Shown one piece after another: positions 7,270 through 14,558 of a stretch of 41,239 nt of DNA (position 1 is the stretch's first letter; each line of letters begins with the position of its first letter). The notes under the pieces are model-generated. The model was not told the DNA's origin. It made no database searches and was given only the letters and a program-made list of their open reading frames with translations. The DNA lies in the NCBI GenBank assembly GCA_021373185.1, contig JAJFTF010000010.1, positions 1 through 41,239 on the forward strand, written 5' to 3'. The position numbers and the translations under genes were made by a program. Source of the DNA: Betaproteobacteria bacterium. GTDB taxonomy: Bacteria; Pseudomonadota; Gammaproteobacteria; Burkholderiales; Sulfuricellaceae.

Positions 7270-8286
7270 ATGACCGCAGCCAACATCGTCCCCTTTGAAT
7301 CCGGCAACCTGCCGGCTTACCTTCGCCAGTACGCCGATCGCGTCGACAACAGCGCCGCTGGTCCCGGCTCCAGCGGCTTCCCGGTGATGAGCCTCAAGGG
7401 CAAACGCTTCACCCTGGTCCGTTCTGGCGTCCGGCAAATCATCAACGACCCCCGGACCAACGAGCCCGCGAACAGCATCATCGTGGCTATCCTGCGGATC
7501 AACCCGGGGACAAGTAAGGCGTTTTATACGGAGGGGTTTGTCGAAGGCGAGAACGGCAAGCCTGACTGTTTCAGCAGCGATGGCATTCGCCCCGACCCCA
7601 GTTCCACCAACAAGCAGGCGAAGACCTGTGCCGCCTGTCCCCATAACGCTTTCGGTAGCGCCAGCACGGGGCGCGGTAAAGCCTGCCCCGATACGAAGCG
7701 GATGGCCGTGGCCCAGATCGACCGACTGGACGATCCCATCCTGTTGCGGGTGCCGCCCACCAGTATCAAAAACCTGGGGAACTACGGCGCCTTTCTCGGT
7801 AGCAAGGGGGTCGACATGCGTTGGATGGCGACCCAGATCGGGTTCGACCCCGAAGTGACCCACCAGTTGTTGACTTTCCAACAGCGCGGCATTCTCGATA
7901 GCGACAGTGTCCAGCACATCATGGACTATCCGAACGAGGACCTGCTCCGCCAGATTACCGGTGAGCGGCAACCCGTTGTCCAGGAGGAGGAAGCCCCGGC
8001 GCCTGCCCCGGCACGGCCCAAGCTGCAAACGGTAAAACCGGCGCCCGCTCCCGCTTTTGAGGAGGACGACGAGGACGAACTACCCGTCCCCACCCCGGCG
8101 CCCAAAGCCAAGGCCAAGGCCAAACCTGCGCCCGCTCCCGCTTTTGAGGAGGACGACGAGGACGAACCGCCTGCTCCGGTGGCCAAGACAAAAGCCCGGG
8201 TTAAGGTGCAGCAAGACATCCCCGCGTCGACCAGCTCCTTGAGCGAGGACATTGGGGCTTTCCTTGAGGCGCCCTTCGAGGACTGA
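7270..8286 (+). CDS. Putative ssDNA-binding-like protein with acidic tail
   Basis: This 338 aa protein begins at the ATG four bases after the previous stop. Residues about 40-230 form a conserved core with TLVRSGVRQIINDP and a four-Cys segment (CFSSDGIRP...CAACPHNAFGS...GKACPDTKR) that could bind zinc. The rest is Pro/Ala/Glu-rich and contains a duplicated unit PAPAPAFEEDDEDE, and the protein ends DIGAFLEAPFED. An acidic C-terminal tail is typical of SSB proteins (including T7 gp2.5), and the position between the helicase and primase fits. The SSB role is inferred; I do not recognise an OB-fold by eye. Confidence 0.7.
   Translation: MTAANIVPFESGNLPAYLRQYADRVDNSAAGPGSSGFPVMSLKGKRFTLVRSGVRQIINDPRTNEPANSIIVAILRINPGTSKAFYTEGFVEGENGKPDCFSSDGIRPDPSSTNKQAKTCAACPHNAFGSASTGRGKACPDTKRMAVAQIDRLDDPILLRVPPTSIKNLGNYGAFLGSKGVDMRWMATQIGFDPEVTHQLLTFQQRGILDSDSVQHIMDYPNEDLLRQITGERQPVVQEEEAPAPAPARPKLQTVKPAPAPAFEEDDEDELPVPTPAPKAKAKAKPAPAPAFEEDDEDEPPAPVAKTKARVKVQQDIPASTSSLSEDIGAFLEAPFED
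8041..8167 (+). repeat. 40 bp direct repeat in the acidic tail
   Basis: Bases 8041-8080 and 8128-8167 are identical over 40 bp and lie 87 bp (29 codons) apart, in frame. They encode two copies of a Pro/Ala then Glu/Asp unit, and the segments between and after them are also Lys/Ala/Pro-rich. Perfect DNA identity suggests a recent duplication, which could expand or contract the linker by slippage. Confidence 0.9.
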
Positions 8287-8296
8287 GCCCGAGGCC

Positions 8297-8370
8297 CGTA
8301 GGATCCAGGTTGAGGAGACCCTGGTTCCTACGCATAGACAGCTGGAGTAGACTTCGCCGTCTGCTCCAGC
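8297..8370 (+). promoter_or_regulatory. Two adjacent stem-loops before the primase gene
   Basis: Stem 1 pairs 8297-8309 with 8320-8332 (13 bp, one T-T mismatch, loop of 10). Stem 2 pairs 8341-8352 with 8359-8370 (12 bp, one wobble, loop TTCGCC). The upstream box CCTACGCATAGACAG (8327-8341) bridges them. As at 1-142, two stem-loops and a box precede a gene. No T-tract follows, so they are more likely leader structure or operators than terminators. Confidence 0.6.
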
Positions 8371-8387
8371 CCAACCTGCCGACTACC

Positions 8388-11318
8388 ATGACGCTAACCA
8401 CCCTAGAATTTCTTCGCCTTGTCGTCCCTGAGCAGGGCTGGAAGATCGTCTCGATCGACCGGGGGCAGGGACGCTGGCAGGACCTCGATGCCGGGCAGAC
8501 CCATGAGGAGATGGCTGCGACCATCGAGGCCAACAAGAACAAGCTGGCCAACATCTATCACGCCAACGGTGGGTTTGTGAAATCCACGCGCCGGGGCGAG
8601 GAGAAGACATACCGCACGGCCAAGTCTGTCGTCTACCTGAAGGCACTATGGCTGGACCTGGATGTTCAGAAGGAATCTGGCGAGAGCTACGACTCGCAGG
8701 CCGCTGCCTTTCAGGCATTCAAAGGCTTTGTCAAAGCCAGCCGCATTCCCCATCCCAACCTGCTGGTGTCCAGTGGCAAGGGTATTCATATTTACTGGTG
8801 CTTCGACACGGATGTCGACGCCGCTCGCTGGCAACTGCTGGCGAATGCGCTCAAGGACCTGACCCAGGCGCACGACCTGCTGACCGACGCCGCCGTCACC
8901 GCCGACAAAGCGCGGGTGCTAAGGCCCGTCGGAACCCTGTGGCGCGACATGAAGGGCGGGACTGACCAGACCTACCCGGTGCGCCTGTTGGGGGCCAACA
9001 GCGCCCATCCGACGTACCCCGTCGAACTTCTGGAGCAGGTTCTTCTGAAACCGCAAGCGGGTCTTACCCGGCCCACTGACATGCGCACCAACGAGGCCGC
9101 GCAGTCCGGCGCAGAGTACGCCGACGAGAGCAAAAACTCGGATGCCAGTCTGATTGTCGAGCACTGCGGTCAGCTGCGCCGGTTCCAGGACTCCGGGAAT
9201 CTGCCGTATGAAATCTGGCGGCTGTGCATCGGCGTCCTCAAGTTTGCCCGCAACGGCAAGGAACTGGCCCACGCCTGGAGTGCCAACGGCTTCGCGCACT
9301 ACGATCCCGTCGAAGTCGAAAACAAGTTCGAGTCCTGGAACGCCTCCGGGGCAACCACCTGCGCCGAGTTCAAACGGAAGGACCCGGCCGGTCCCTGCGC
9401 CACCTGCGCCATACACTGCAACAGCCCCATTTCTATCGGGTACGGCGGACGCCCTGAACCCGTGGTGTACCGCAACGACGACGGCGAGGCCGAGGTCTTC
9501 AAGCCGGAGTGGTTCCCAGACGAGGCCCGCATCAAGGACGGCCATCTCGAAATGTTGATGGACGTCAACATCGGCACCAAAAAAGCGCCCGAGCCGATCA
9601 AACGCTGGCTTCGGGCGGCCGAGCAACCGTTCTACTTGACCTCACTGGCCGTCAATCACGCCGGCGAACTGGAAAGCGACGTCGTCTACTTCCCCCGGAA
9701 AGGGGAGCTGCGCACGTTCGTGCTGAAGCACGAGGGTTTCCAGGATCACCGCACCCTGCAACGGACCCTCAACCGCTACGGCATCCACACCCAGCAGCCC
9801 AGCACGGAGTTTGTCGTGAAATACATTGCCCTGCTGCGCCAGCACGTCGAGGACACCAAGACCTTTCGGCAAATGGGCTGGCACAAGGACGGTTGTCTGA
9901 TCGGCAACACGCTGATCACGGCCGACAGCACCAAAGAAATCCGGGTTCACGGACACCTCGCGCCCAAAGCGGACCTGTTCCTGGCCGACAAACCCGCCGC
10001 TGAGTGGAGCCAGGTTGTCAACGCGCTCTACAACGTGCCCAACGGCCAGCCCTATCAGTTCGCCATCTGCGCGGCCCTGGGGTCGCTGCTGGTGCCCATC
10101 CTAGACGCCGAGGAATACAACGGAATCCCCATCGGCCTGACCTCGGATGAGTCGGGCTATGGCAAGTCCACCGTCTGCAAGATCGCGCTAGCCGCCCTGG
10201 GCCGGGTTGAGCGCAACAAGAATGTCCTCACTGGCGATGAGGTCTCGGCGGGCGCCGTGGAAGTTCAGTGCTCCACGTTCAACCATATCCCGCACCTGTT
10301 CGACGAGATGACCAACAAGGGCGGCCAGGAGACCAGCCACATCCTCTACATGCTGTCGAACGGCGTAGCTCGCGCCCGCCTGAAACAGGACGGTACCCCT
10401 CGGCCCGCCAGCCCGCCGTGGCGGGGGATCAGCTTCATCACGGGCAACAAGAACATCTTTCTCAAGTTGACCGAGAGCCGGGTCAACCCCGAGGCGGCGC
10501 AAATGCGCCTCTTTGAGATCCCGCTGGAAAACTACCCGCGCATTGAGAGCCTGACCCATGCGGCCGATTTCGTTCAGATCATCAACCAAGTGCGCTCCGG
10601 CTACGGCAGCGTGGGGCTCGCTTTCATCCGTTTCGTCATGGCCAATCAGGCCAAGGTCAATAAGAAGCTCTGGGGCCTGGTTGATCTGATCTCCAAGTCG
10701 GAGGGCGTGCGCCACGGCAAGGAACGGTTCTACGTCTACACCATCGCCTGCGTGGTGGTCGCCGGGCAGATTCTCAAAGCCCTGGGGCTTGTCGATTTCA
10801 ACATCCAAGCTATGTACGCCTGGGCCTTTGCCCACATGAGCACCCTGCGCGACACCACCAACGAGTACCAGCGCACCGTCGAGGAAGATTTCGCGATCAT
10901 GCTGGCCACCTTCGTCGGCGAAGGCAAAGCGATCACCACTGCGGTCAGCGGAGGCATGAAAAGCGACCTGATCCTGCGCGGGATGCCCGTCATGCGCGTC
11001 ATTCGGGAAGAGGAATTTGCCGTCATTACCGCGTCCGCCTTCAACGAGTACTGCGTACGGGTATCCAAGAGTGCGGCCAAGTTCCGCCAGGAACTCATCG
11101 AGGCGGGGTGTTTCGACGAGCGCCATGTCCTTCGCGACGGCAACAGGGTACGGGTAGAAACTATCGACTTCCCCCTCGGCTCGGGCGTCGTCGGCATGAG
11201 CACGCTCGGTACTTCCAAGTGTTACCGCCTCAACTACAACAAGGCCATCGGGCCTGTTCTTACCAGTGCCGCCGAAGCGGCCAGTCCTACCAACAACGTC
11301 GTCAATTTCCACCGATAG
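8388..11318 (+). CDS. AEP-type primase fused to DUF927-like helicase
   Basis: This 976 aa protein is the replicative primase-helicase. The ATG at 8388 is chosen because longer in-frame starts lie inside the stem-loops; its ribosome site is weak. The N-terminal AEP primase domain has the metal-binding LWLDLDV (D90, D92), SSGKGIHIYW (H134) and a basic VLRPVGTLWRD segment. Next comes a PriCT-like helical part and a cysteine-rich CATCAIHC segment near residue 340. The C-terminal ATPase carries Walker A ESGYGKST (K593) and Walker B HLFDEM, in the style of DUF927 helicases. It supplies primers and unwinding for the family A polymerase and is followed nine bases later by thyX. Confidence 0.88.
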   Translation: MTLTTLEFLRLVVPEQGWKIVSIDRGQGRWQDLDAGQTHEEMAATIEANKNKLANIYHANGGFVKSTRRGEEKTYRTAKSVVYLKALWLDLDVQKESGESYDSQAAAFQAFKGFVKASRIPHPNLLVSSGKGIHIYWCFDTDVDAARWQLLANALKDLTQAHDLLTDAAVTADKARVLRPVGTLWRDMKGGTDQTYPVRLLGANSAHPTYPVELLEQVLLKPQAGLTRPTDMRTNEAAQSGAEYADESKNSDASLIVEHCGQLRRFQDSGNLPYEIWRLCIGVLKFARNGKELAHAWSANGFAHYDPVEVENKFESWNASGATTCAEFKRKDPAGPCATCAIHCNSPISIGYGGRPEPVVYRNDDGEAEVFKPEWFPDEARIKDGHLEMLMDVNIGTKKAPEPIKRWLRAAEQPFYLTSLAVNHAGELESDVVYFPRKGELRTFVLKHEGFQDHRTLQRTLNRYGIHTQQPSTEFVVKYIALLRQHVEDTKTFRQMGWHKDGCLIGNTLITADSTKEIRVHGHLAPKADLFLADKPAAEWSQVVNALYNVPNGQPYQFAICAALGSLLVPILDAEEYNGIPIGLTSDESGYGKSTVCKIALAALGRVERNKNVLTGDEVSAGAVEVQCSTFNHIPHLFDEMTNKGGQETSHILYMLSNGVARARLKQDGTPRPASPPWRGISFITGNKNIFLKLTESRVNPEAAQMRLFEIPLENYPRIESLTHAADFVQIINQVRSGYGSVGLAFIRFVMANQAKVNKKLWGLVDLISKSEGVRHGKERFYVYTIACVVVAGQILKALGLVDFNIQAMYAWAFAHMSTLRDTTNEYQRTVEEDFAIMLATFVGEGKAITTAVSGGMKSDLILRGMPVMRVIREEEFAVITASAFNEYCVRVSKSAAKFRQELIEAGCFDERHVLRDGNRVRVETIDFPLGSGVVGMSTLGTSKCYRLNYNKAIGPVLTSAAEAASPTNNVVNFHR

Positions 11319-11327
11319 GAGAGCAGC

Positions 11328-11948
11328 ATGAACGTCAAACTCATCACCATCACGCCCGACGCAGAAGCCACGATGGCGTATATCGCCCGCGTCTCGTCAC
11401 CCAACCAGGAGAATCCCGAATACGCCAAGCTCCTCACGTATTGCCTGGAGCACCAGCATTGGTCGGTGTTCGAGCATGCCTATATGACCATCGAGATCAC
11501 GACCAGCCGCATGATTTCGGCGCAGATACTGCGGCACAGGAGCTTCACATTCTCGGAGTTCTCCCAGCGGTATTCCGAGCCGATGGACTATGTGCCCGTC
11601 AAGGCGCGGAGGCAGGCCGAGAAAAACCGGCAGAGCAGCGTGGATGACGCGCCTGTGCATGTGCGGTCATGGTGGGAGACGATCCAGCAAGACGTGTTTG
11701 CCGATGCGCAACGCGCCTATGAAGATGCCATTTCCTATGGGGTTGCCCGAGAATGCGCCCGCGCCATTCTGCCGATGAATACTCAGACACGGCTTTACGT
11801 GACGGGATCGGTGCGGTCGTGGATTCACTACATCCAGCTCCGCACCAAGGCGGATACCCAGCTGGAACACCGCGAGGTAGCCGAAGGGTGCAAAGCGATA
11901 TTCGTTGAGCAGCTGCCGTCGGTAGCTGCCGCGCTGGGGTGGGCATGA
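11328..11948 (+). CDS. thyX: Flavin-dependent thymidylate synthase
   Basis: This 206 aa enzyme makes dTMP from dUMP using methylene-tetrahydrofolate, FAD and NADPH. The ThyX signature RHRX7S is present as R69-H70-R71...S79 followed by R81 (RHRSFTFSEFSQR). The FAD/dUMP-binding HWSVFEHA and RLYVTGSVRSW...R segments are also visible. The length is normal for the family. Phages use it to secure thymidylate during replication. A good AGGAG site precedes the ATG. The last codons overlap the first of the small accessory genes by ATGA, so the accessory array is probably read through from the replication operon. Confidence 0.96.
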   Translation: MNVKLITITPDAEATMAYIARVSSPNQENPEYAKLLTYCLEHQHWSVFEHAYMTIEITTSRMISAQILRHRSFTFSEFSQRYSEPMDYVPVKARRQAEKNRQSSVDDAPVHVRSWWETIQQDVFADAQRAYEDAISYGVARECARAILPMNTQTRLYVTGSVRSWIHYIQLRTKADTQLEHREVAEGCKAIFVEQLPSVAAALGWA

Positions 11949-12214
11949 GCAAATACCGCGAAGGGCAATATCTTATCCGCCTGTTCGATATTTACGGCAC
12001 CCCGTGCGGATGGGCCGAGACGCAGACCACCAGCGTTTCTGCCGTCAAAGAGGGCCGCCGGGCTATATCGGCGGGAGAATGCGATAGCTTCGCCGTGATG
12101 CGAGTGTTCTATAACAGCGTCGCCCATCAGGAGCGGTGGTTGCCGTCACCCGAGCGACTGGCAAAAGCACTGGCGATTATCAAGGCACTGGAAGCAGCGG
12201 AGGAATCGAAATGA
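11945..12214 (+). CDS. Small conserved protein, copy A of duplicated gene
   Basis: This 89 aa protein (MSKYREGQYLIRLFD...) starts at the ATGA overlap with thyX. It is strongly similar along its whole length to the 86 aa product of 15611-15871: shared blocks are YLIRLFD, YGTPCGW, TQTTSV, AGEC, RVFYNSVAH, ERWLPSPE and the end EESK. The function is unknown. The conserved Cys, Trp and Arg pattern suggests a small folded domain. The 3' junction GAGGAATCGAAATGA serves as ribosome site and stop/start overlap for the next gene. Confidence 0.85.
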   Translation: MSKYREGQYLIRLFDIYGTPCGWAETQTTSVSAVKEGRRAISAGECDSFAVMRVFYNSVAHQERWLPSPERLAKALAIIKALEAAEESK

Positions 12215-12501
12215 CAGAACAGGCAGCAACATTCTATTTTAGCGGCGGCTTCGCAACAGGCATATTACTGGCGGCCAGCATAGAGTTTCTATTCTGGCGC
12301 AGGGTTAAGGAAAGCACCAACGCCCATATGGGCGCGATTATTGAATACTACAATAGCCGCTTGGATGAACCGGCCGACGCAAGGGAAATATCCCAAGCAA
12401 TTATCGACAGTGAGACCGATCGAGGTGCGCCAATTGACACACTGAGCTTCATGTGCGGCGTGCGATTTGCCGAGAAACGGCTGGGAGTTGTCAATGAATA
12501 G
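12211..12501 (+). CDS. Small membrane protein with shared C-terminal domain
   Basis: This 96 aa protein is coupled by ATGA to the gene before it. One transmembrane segment (about residues 9-29, FSGGFATGILLAASIEFLFW) is followed by WRRVKES, placing the C-terminus in the cytoplasm by the positive-inside rule. Residues about 55-93 (AREISQAIID...RGAPIDTLSFMCGVRFAEKRLG) match the 59 aa protein at 15868-16047, which lacks the membrane segment. The gene is thus either a fusion or the ancestor of the soluble copy. The function is unknown. Confidence 0.8.
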   Translation: MTEQAATFYFSGGFATGILLAASIEFLFWRRVKESTNAHMGAIIEYYNSRLDEPADAREISQAIIDSETDRGAPIDTLSFMCGVRFAEKRLGVVNE

Positions 12502-12679
12502 CGACGATAGACAAGAAGCATTGATGGGATTTGCCCAAGAAGCAACAGAAGTTATATTAAGGTATTTTGGAGCCTTAAATGCCTCCGAAATCGTGGGTGC
12601 CTTGGAAATCATCAAGATCATGACAGTAGAGAAGATCGGCACCAGCATAAGCATACACAAAAGCGATGACGATGAATGA
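12494..12679 (+). CDS. Small helical accessory protein
   Basis: This 61 aa protein starts at the ATG overlapping the previous stop by 8 bases. It is predicted to be helical (QEATEVILRYFGALNASEIVGALEIIK) with an acidic end SDDDE. I do not recognise the family. The region is visibly AT-richer than the replication genes. Confidence 0.65.
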   Translation: MNSDDRQEALMGFAQEATEVILRYFGALNASEIVGALEIIKIMTVEKIGTSISIHKSDDDE

Positions 12680-12910
12680 GCTGATAATCGCGGACTTTTT
12701 TTGGGAATGATGGTCGGCGGAGCCATCATGTGGGGTATTGATTGGCAGTACCTCAAGCGGCGAGAGAAAGCGCATGACGAGCGTGTCGACGCCATACTTG
12801 ATCAATACAAGAGACACGCCCGAGAATTAGAGTTTGATAACGGCAGACTGATAGAGGAGCGTGACGCATATCGCGCAAAAGTCAGGGCTGCTATTGACGC
12901 GCTGAAATAG
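12672..12910 (+). CDS. Membrane protein split across a run of seven T
   Basis: An ATG at 12672, overlapping the previous stop exactly as the neighbouring genes do, opens a frame that meets TGA at 12708-12710. A run of seven T (12696-12702) lies just before. A -1 shift on this run joins it to the frame ending at 12910 and gives about 79 aa: MNELIIADFF, then a Gly-rich membrane segment (LGMMVGGAIMWGIDW), YLKRREK and a charged coiled coil. Without a shift the downstream frame would start at TTG 12701 or ATG 12707 with little ribosome site. Programmed slippage, a real frameshift mutation and a sequencing error are all possible. Confidence 0.55.
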
Positions 12911-12926
12911 ATCAATGGTCCGGCGC

Positions 12927-12969
12927 GGTTATCCAATTAACCTTGGATCGGAAAGGCCCGCGTCGGGCC
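12927..12969 (+). promoter_or_regulatory. Competing stem-loops in a 78-base gap
   Basis: GGTTA...TAACC (12927-12931 with 12938-12942) and TCCAA...TTGGA (12932-12936 with 12943-12947) cannot form together. They are followed by GGCCCG-CGT-CGGGCC (12955-12969). No T-tract follows the GC hairpin. The layout recalls an attenuator, or a boundary between cassettes, but this is only structural. Confidence 0.4.
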
Positions 12970-12988
12970 GCCTAAGTAACGAGACTAT

Positions 12989-13219
12989 ATGAAACCACCA
13001 CCCGACCTTAACCCACATGTCGCGCAGAAAGTATTGAAAGTATTTCTCGACGCCGACTTGCGCTATCAGCTCAACGGAACCCCGCACTGCGAGTACATCG
13101 AGCAGCAGGCGTGGAAACATATAGGCCAGGCCCGGCGGGTACTGTTACAGGTAGCGGGGCTTGGGAGCGATGCGAAAATCTGGATGGATTTCTTTGTTGA
13201 GGGTATGAATAATGATTAA
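12989..13219 (+). CDS. Hypothetical accessory protein
   Basis: This 76 aa protein begins MKPPPDLNPHVAQKVLKVF. It contains one Cys-His pair (PHCEYIEQQAWKHIG) and a helical C-terminus. The family is not recognised. Its stop overlaps the next start by 8 bases. Confidence 0.65.
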   Translation: MKPPPDLNPHVAQKVLKVFLDADLRYQLNGTPHCEYIEQQAWKHIGQARRVLLQVAGLGSDAKIWMDFFVEGMNND

Positions 13220-13379
13220 GCCAAAAGAGAACAATGACCTCCTTGTAGGGCACGGAGTTTTTGACGGCGAACAATACGTTGTCATTGGCTCAGGGGACTA
13301 TAAGCTCTGTCTCACTGAAAGGCAGGCAAGAATGTTAGCCATCCAGATGTGGTGGATTCTTGAGGAGCTGGAAAAATGA
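13212..13379 (+). CDS. Hypothetical 55 aa accessory protein
   Basis: The ATG at 13212 opens a 55 aa ORF: MIKPKENNDLLVGHG, a strand-like EQYVVIGSGDYKLCL, then a helix ERQARMLAIQMWWILEELEK. It overlaps the preceding gene by 8 bases and the following one by ATGA. The fold could be a beta hairpin plus helix; the family is unknown. Confidence 0.6.
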   Translation: MIKPKENNDLLVGHGVFDGEQYVVIGSGDYKLCLTERQARMLAIQMWWILEELEK

Positions 13380-13618
13380 GCTACATGAGACTGACCGAGG
13401 GACTGGCGCGCCGGCATTTTTCTGCCCGACATATGGAAGGCGACTCTGTCTGTGAAACTTACATGGGGCCTAGCTGTGATCGCCTTGAGCGGCTTGTTAC
13501 AGACGTGATTTACGAAATGTCGCTTAAGTTGATCCCTGAGCTGGAAAAGGTCACGGATTTTAAGACAGCCAGCAGAGTCTGGAGTAGCACCATCCAACAA
13601 TTGACGGACGAAAAATGA
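13376..13618 (+). CDS. LARRH-type small protein, tandem copy 1
   Basis: This 80 aa protein begins MSYMRLTEGLARRH. The next gene begins MSYMKLTEELARRH and keeps the following layout (YxGP..D.LE..V...I.E...K.I.EL), so the two are tandem paralogues. An 18 bp perfect repeat, GAAAAATGAGCTACATGA, covers both starts (13371-13388 and 13610-13627). The function is unknown. Confidence 0.75.
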   Translation: MSYMRLTEGLARRHFSARHMEGDSVCETYMGPSCDRLERLVTDVIYEMSLKLIPELEKVTDFKTASRVWSSTIQQLTDEK

Positions 13619-14082
13619 GCTACATGAAACTGACTGAGGAACTGGCAAGACGACACCTCGGTTATGATGGCCGCTACTATGTCGGTCCAGATATTACAGA
13701 CCTAGAGCCGATGGTAGAAGGCGCAATCAACGAAGTGCTGAAGCGCATGATATATGAGCTTGGGAGAGCGAAATTAAGTCAAGCCACAGAGCCGGTGACA
13801 GACCTTCATTACTTCTCAACGGCTGTGTCTAAATATAAGGTCTACGCCACCGTAGAGGGTCGTGTACACAGCTACACCGAGACTGGCTATGGCTACATCG
13901 ACGGCCATGGCTCCGGCGCAGGCTACGGCGACATTTACGGCAACGGCGAAGGCGACGGCTCCGGCTCCGGCTCCGGCGACGGCTATGGCTACATCGATGG
14001 CGATGGCTTCGGCTATGGCTCAGGCGTCGGATCCGGCGACGGCTCCAGCTCTGGCTCCTGCGGCGGCGACAGCTCCGGCTAA
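13615..14082 (+). CDS. LARRH protein fused to VTDxHYF domain and Gly-dipeptide tail
   Basis: This 155 aa protein has three parts. Residues 1-55 are paralogous to the preceding gene. Residues about 58-95 (EPVTDLHYFSTAVSKYKV...GRVHSYTETG) match the C-terminal half of the 56 aa protein at 16253-16423. Residues about 95-155 alternate Gly with Tyr, Ser or Asp (GYGYIDG, GSGSGSGDG) and include one Cys. The DNA of the tail is a GGCNNC-type hexamer array. Similar (GX)n tails occur in uncharacterised phage proteins, as far as I recall. The tail may be disordered or form a polyglycine-like sheet; Asp-Gly pairs could bind calcium, unproven. Confidence 0.78.
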   Translation: MSYMKLTEELARRHLGYDGRYYVGPDITDLEPMVEGAINEVLKRMIYELGRAKLSQATEPVTDLHYFSTAVSKYKVYATVEGRVHSYTETGYGYIDGHGSGAGYGDIYGNGEGDGSGSGSGDGYGYIDGDGFGYGSGVGSGDGSSSGSCGGDSSG

Positions 14083-14180
14083 AGAGAATAATATACATCA
14101 AGCCAAAACTACGCGGCAAAAACATGACAGACCGGCATGGCTCGATTGAGTATTAAATTGCTGACACGAGGAGTGAAAAA

Positions 14181-14327
14181 ATGACTGACAAAGAAAAACT
14201 GGATTACCTCATCGAGGCCATGCGCGATATCGCCCAGGCCATCGACAACGAGAAGCCCGACGTGGCTCTGTGGGAAATCAGGCGGGCGGTGAATACGATT
14301 GAGGAGTGGGATGGCAACGGAGCTTGA
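14181..14327 (+). CDS. Hypothetical 48 aa helical protein
   Basis: The ATG at 14181 follows a GAGGAG site. The ORF encodes MTDKEKLDYLIEAMRDIAQA, then DNEKPDVALWEIRRAVNTIEEW. The helices suggest a small dimeric protein, perhaps a regulator; the family is not recognised. It overlaps the next gene by 17 bases. The 98-base gap before it (14083-14180) holds only an 11-codon ORF and an AT-rich stretch. Confidence 0.6.
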   Translation: MTDKEKLDYLIEAMRDIAQAIDNEKPDVALWEIRRAVNTIEEWDGNGA

Positions 14328-14478
14328 TATTGCCGTTGCAGCGGTGCGCCGCGAGCTGTTTGCCCGGCAGGACGAAGTCGAAGCGCAGCGCAACGACTTG
14401 ATCAGTCAGCTTGAAGTGCAACTCCAACAGCAGGTCGAGGAGCGCGCGCTGTTCACTGTCGAGTGGGAGCTGGTGTAA
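14311..14478 (+). CDS. Hypothetical 55 aa coiled-coil protein
   Basis: This ORF starts at the ATG at 14311, after ATTGAGGAGTGGGA, the same sequence found before the gene at 16435. It encodes one long helix (AVRRELFARQDEVEAQRNDL...QLEVQLQQQVEERA) and ends in TVEWELV. It is probably a coiled coil of unknown role. The stop TAA overlaps the next ATG (TAATG). Confidence 0.6.
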   Translation: MATELDIAVAAVRRELFARQDEVEAQRNDLISQLEVQLQQQVEERALFTVEWELV

Positions 14479-14546
14479 TGACTAATCAAGTAGCACCGTT
14501 AGACCTGCGCATGACCAGGCTGCGGTTGACGCGTATCAAGAATTGA
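14478..14546 (+). CDS. Possible 22 aa minigene
   Basis: The TAATG overlap with the preceding stop opens a 22-codon frame (MTNQVAPLDLRMTRLRLTRI...) ending 12 bases before the ATPase gene. It is basic and could be a coupling leader rather than a functional peptide. Support is only position and coupling. Confidence 0.3.
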   Translation: MTNQVAPLDLRMTRLRLTRIKN

Positions 14547-14558
14547 GGAGAGCGAGAT

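Noticed and set aside
8041..8167. Direct repeats considered as a CRISPR-like or origin iteron array.
   Set aside because: There are only two copies, in frame, encoding an acidic linker; no spacers or AT-rich unwinding element are seen.
13862..14149. A + strand frame rich in Ala, Thr and Met overlapping the Gly-dipeptide tail.
   Set aside because: It is the +1 reading of the GGCNNC array; the gene frame continues a recognisable domain.
14083..14180. An 11-codon ORF and an AT-rich possible -10 element (TATTAA) before the gene at 14181.
   Set aside because: No matching -35 element was seen, and the ORF lacks a ribosome site.
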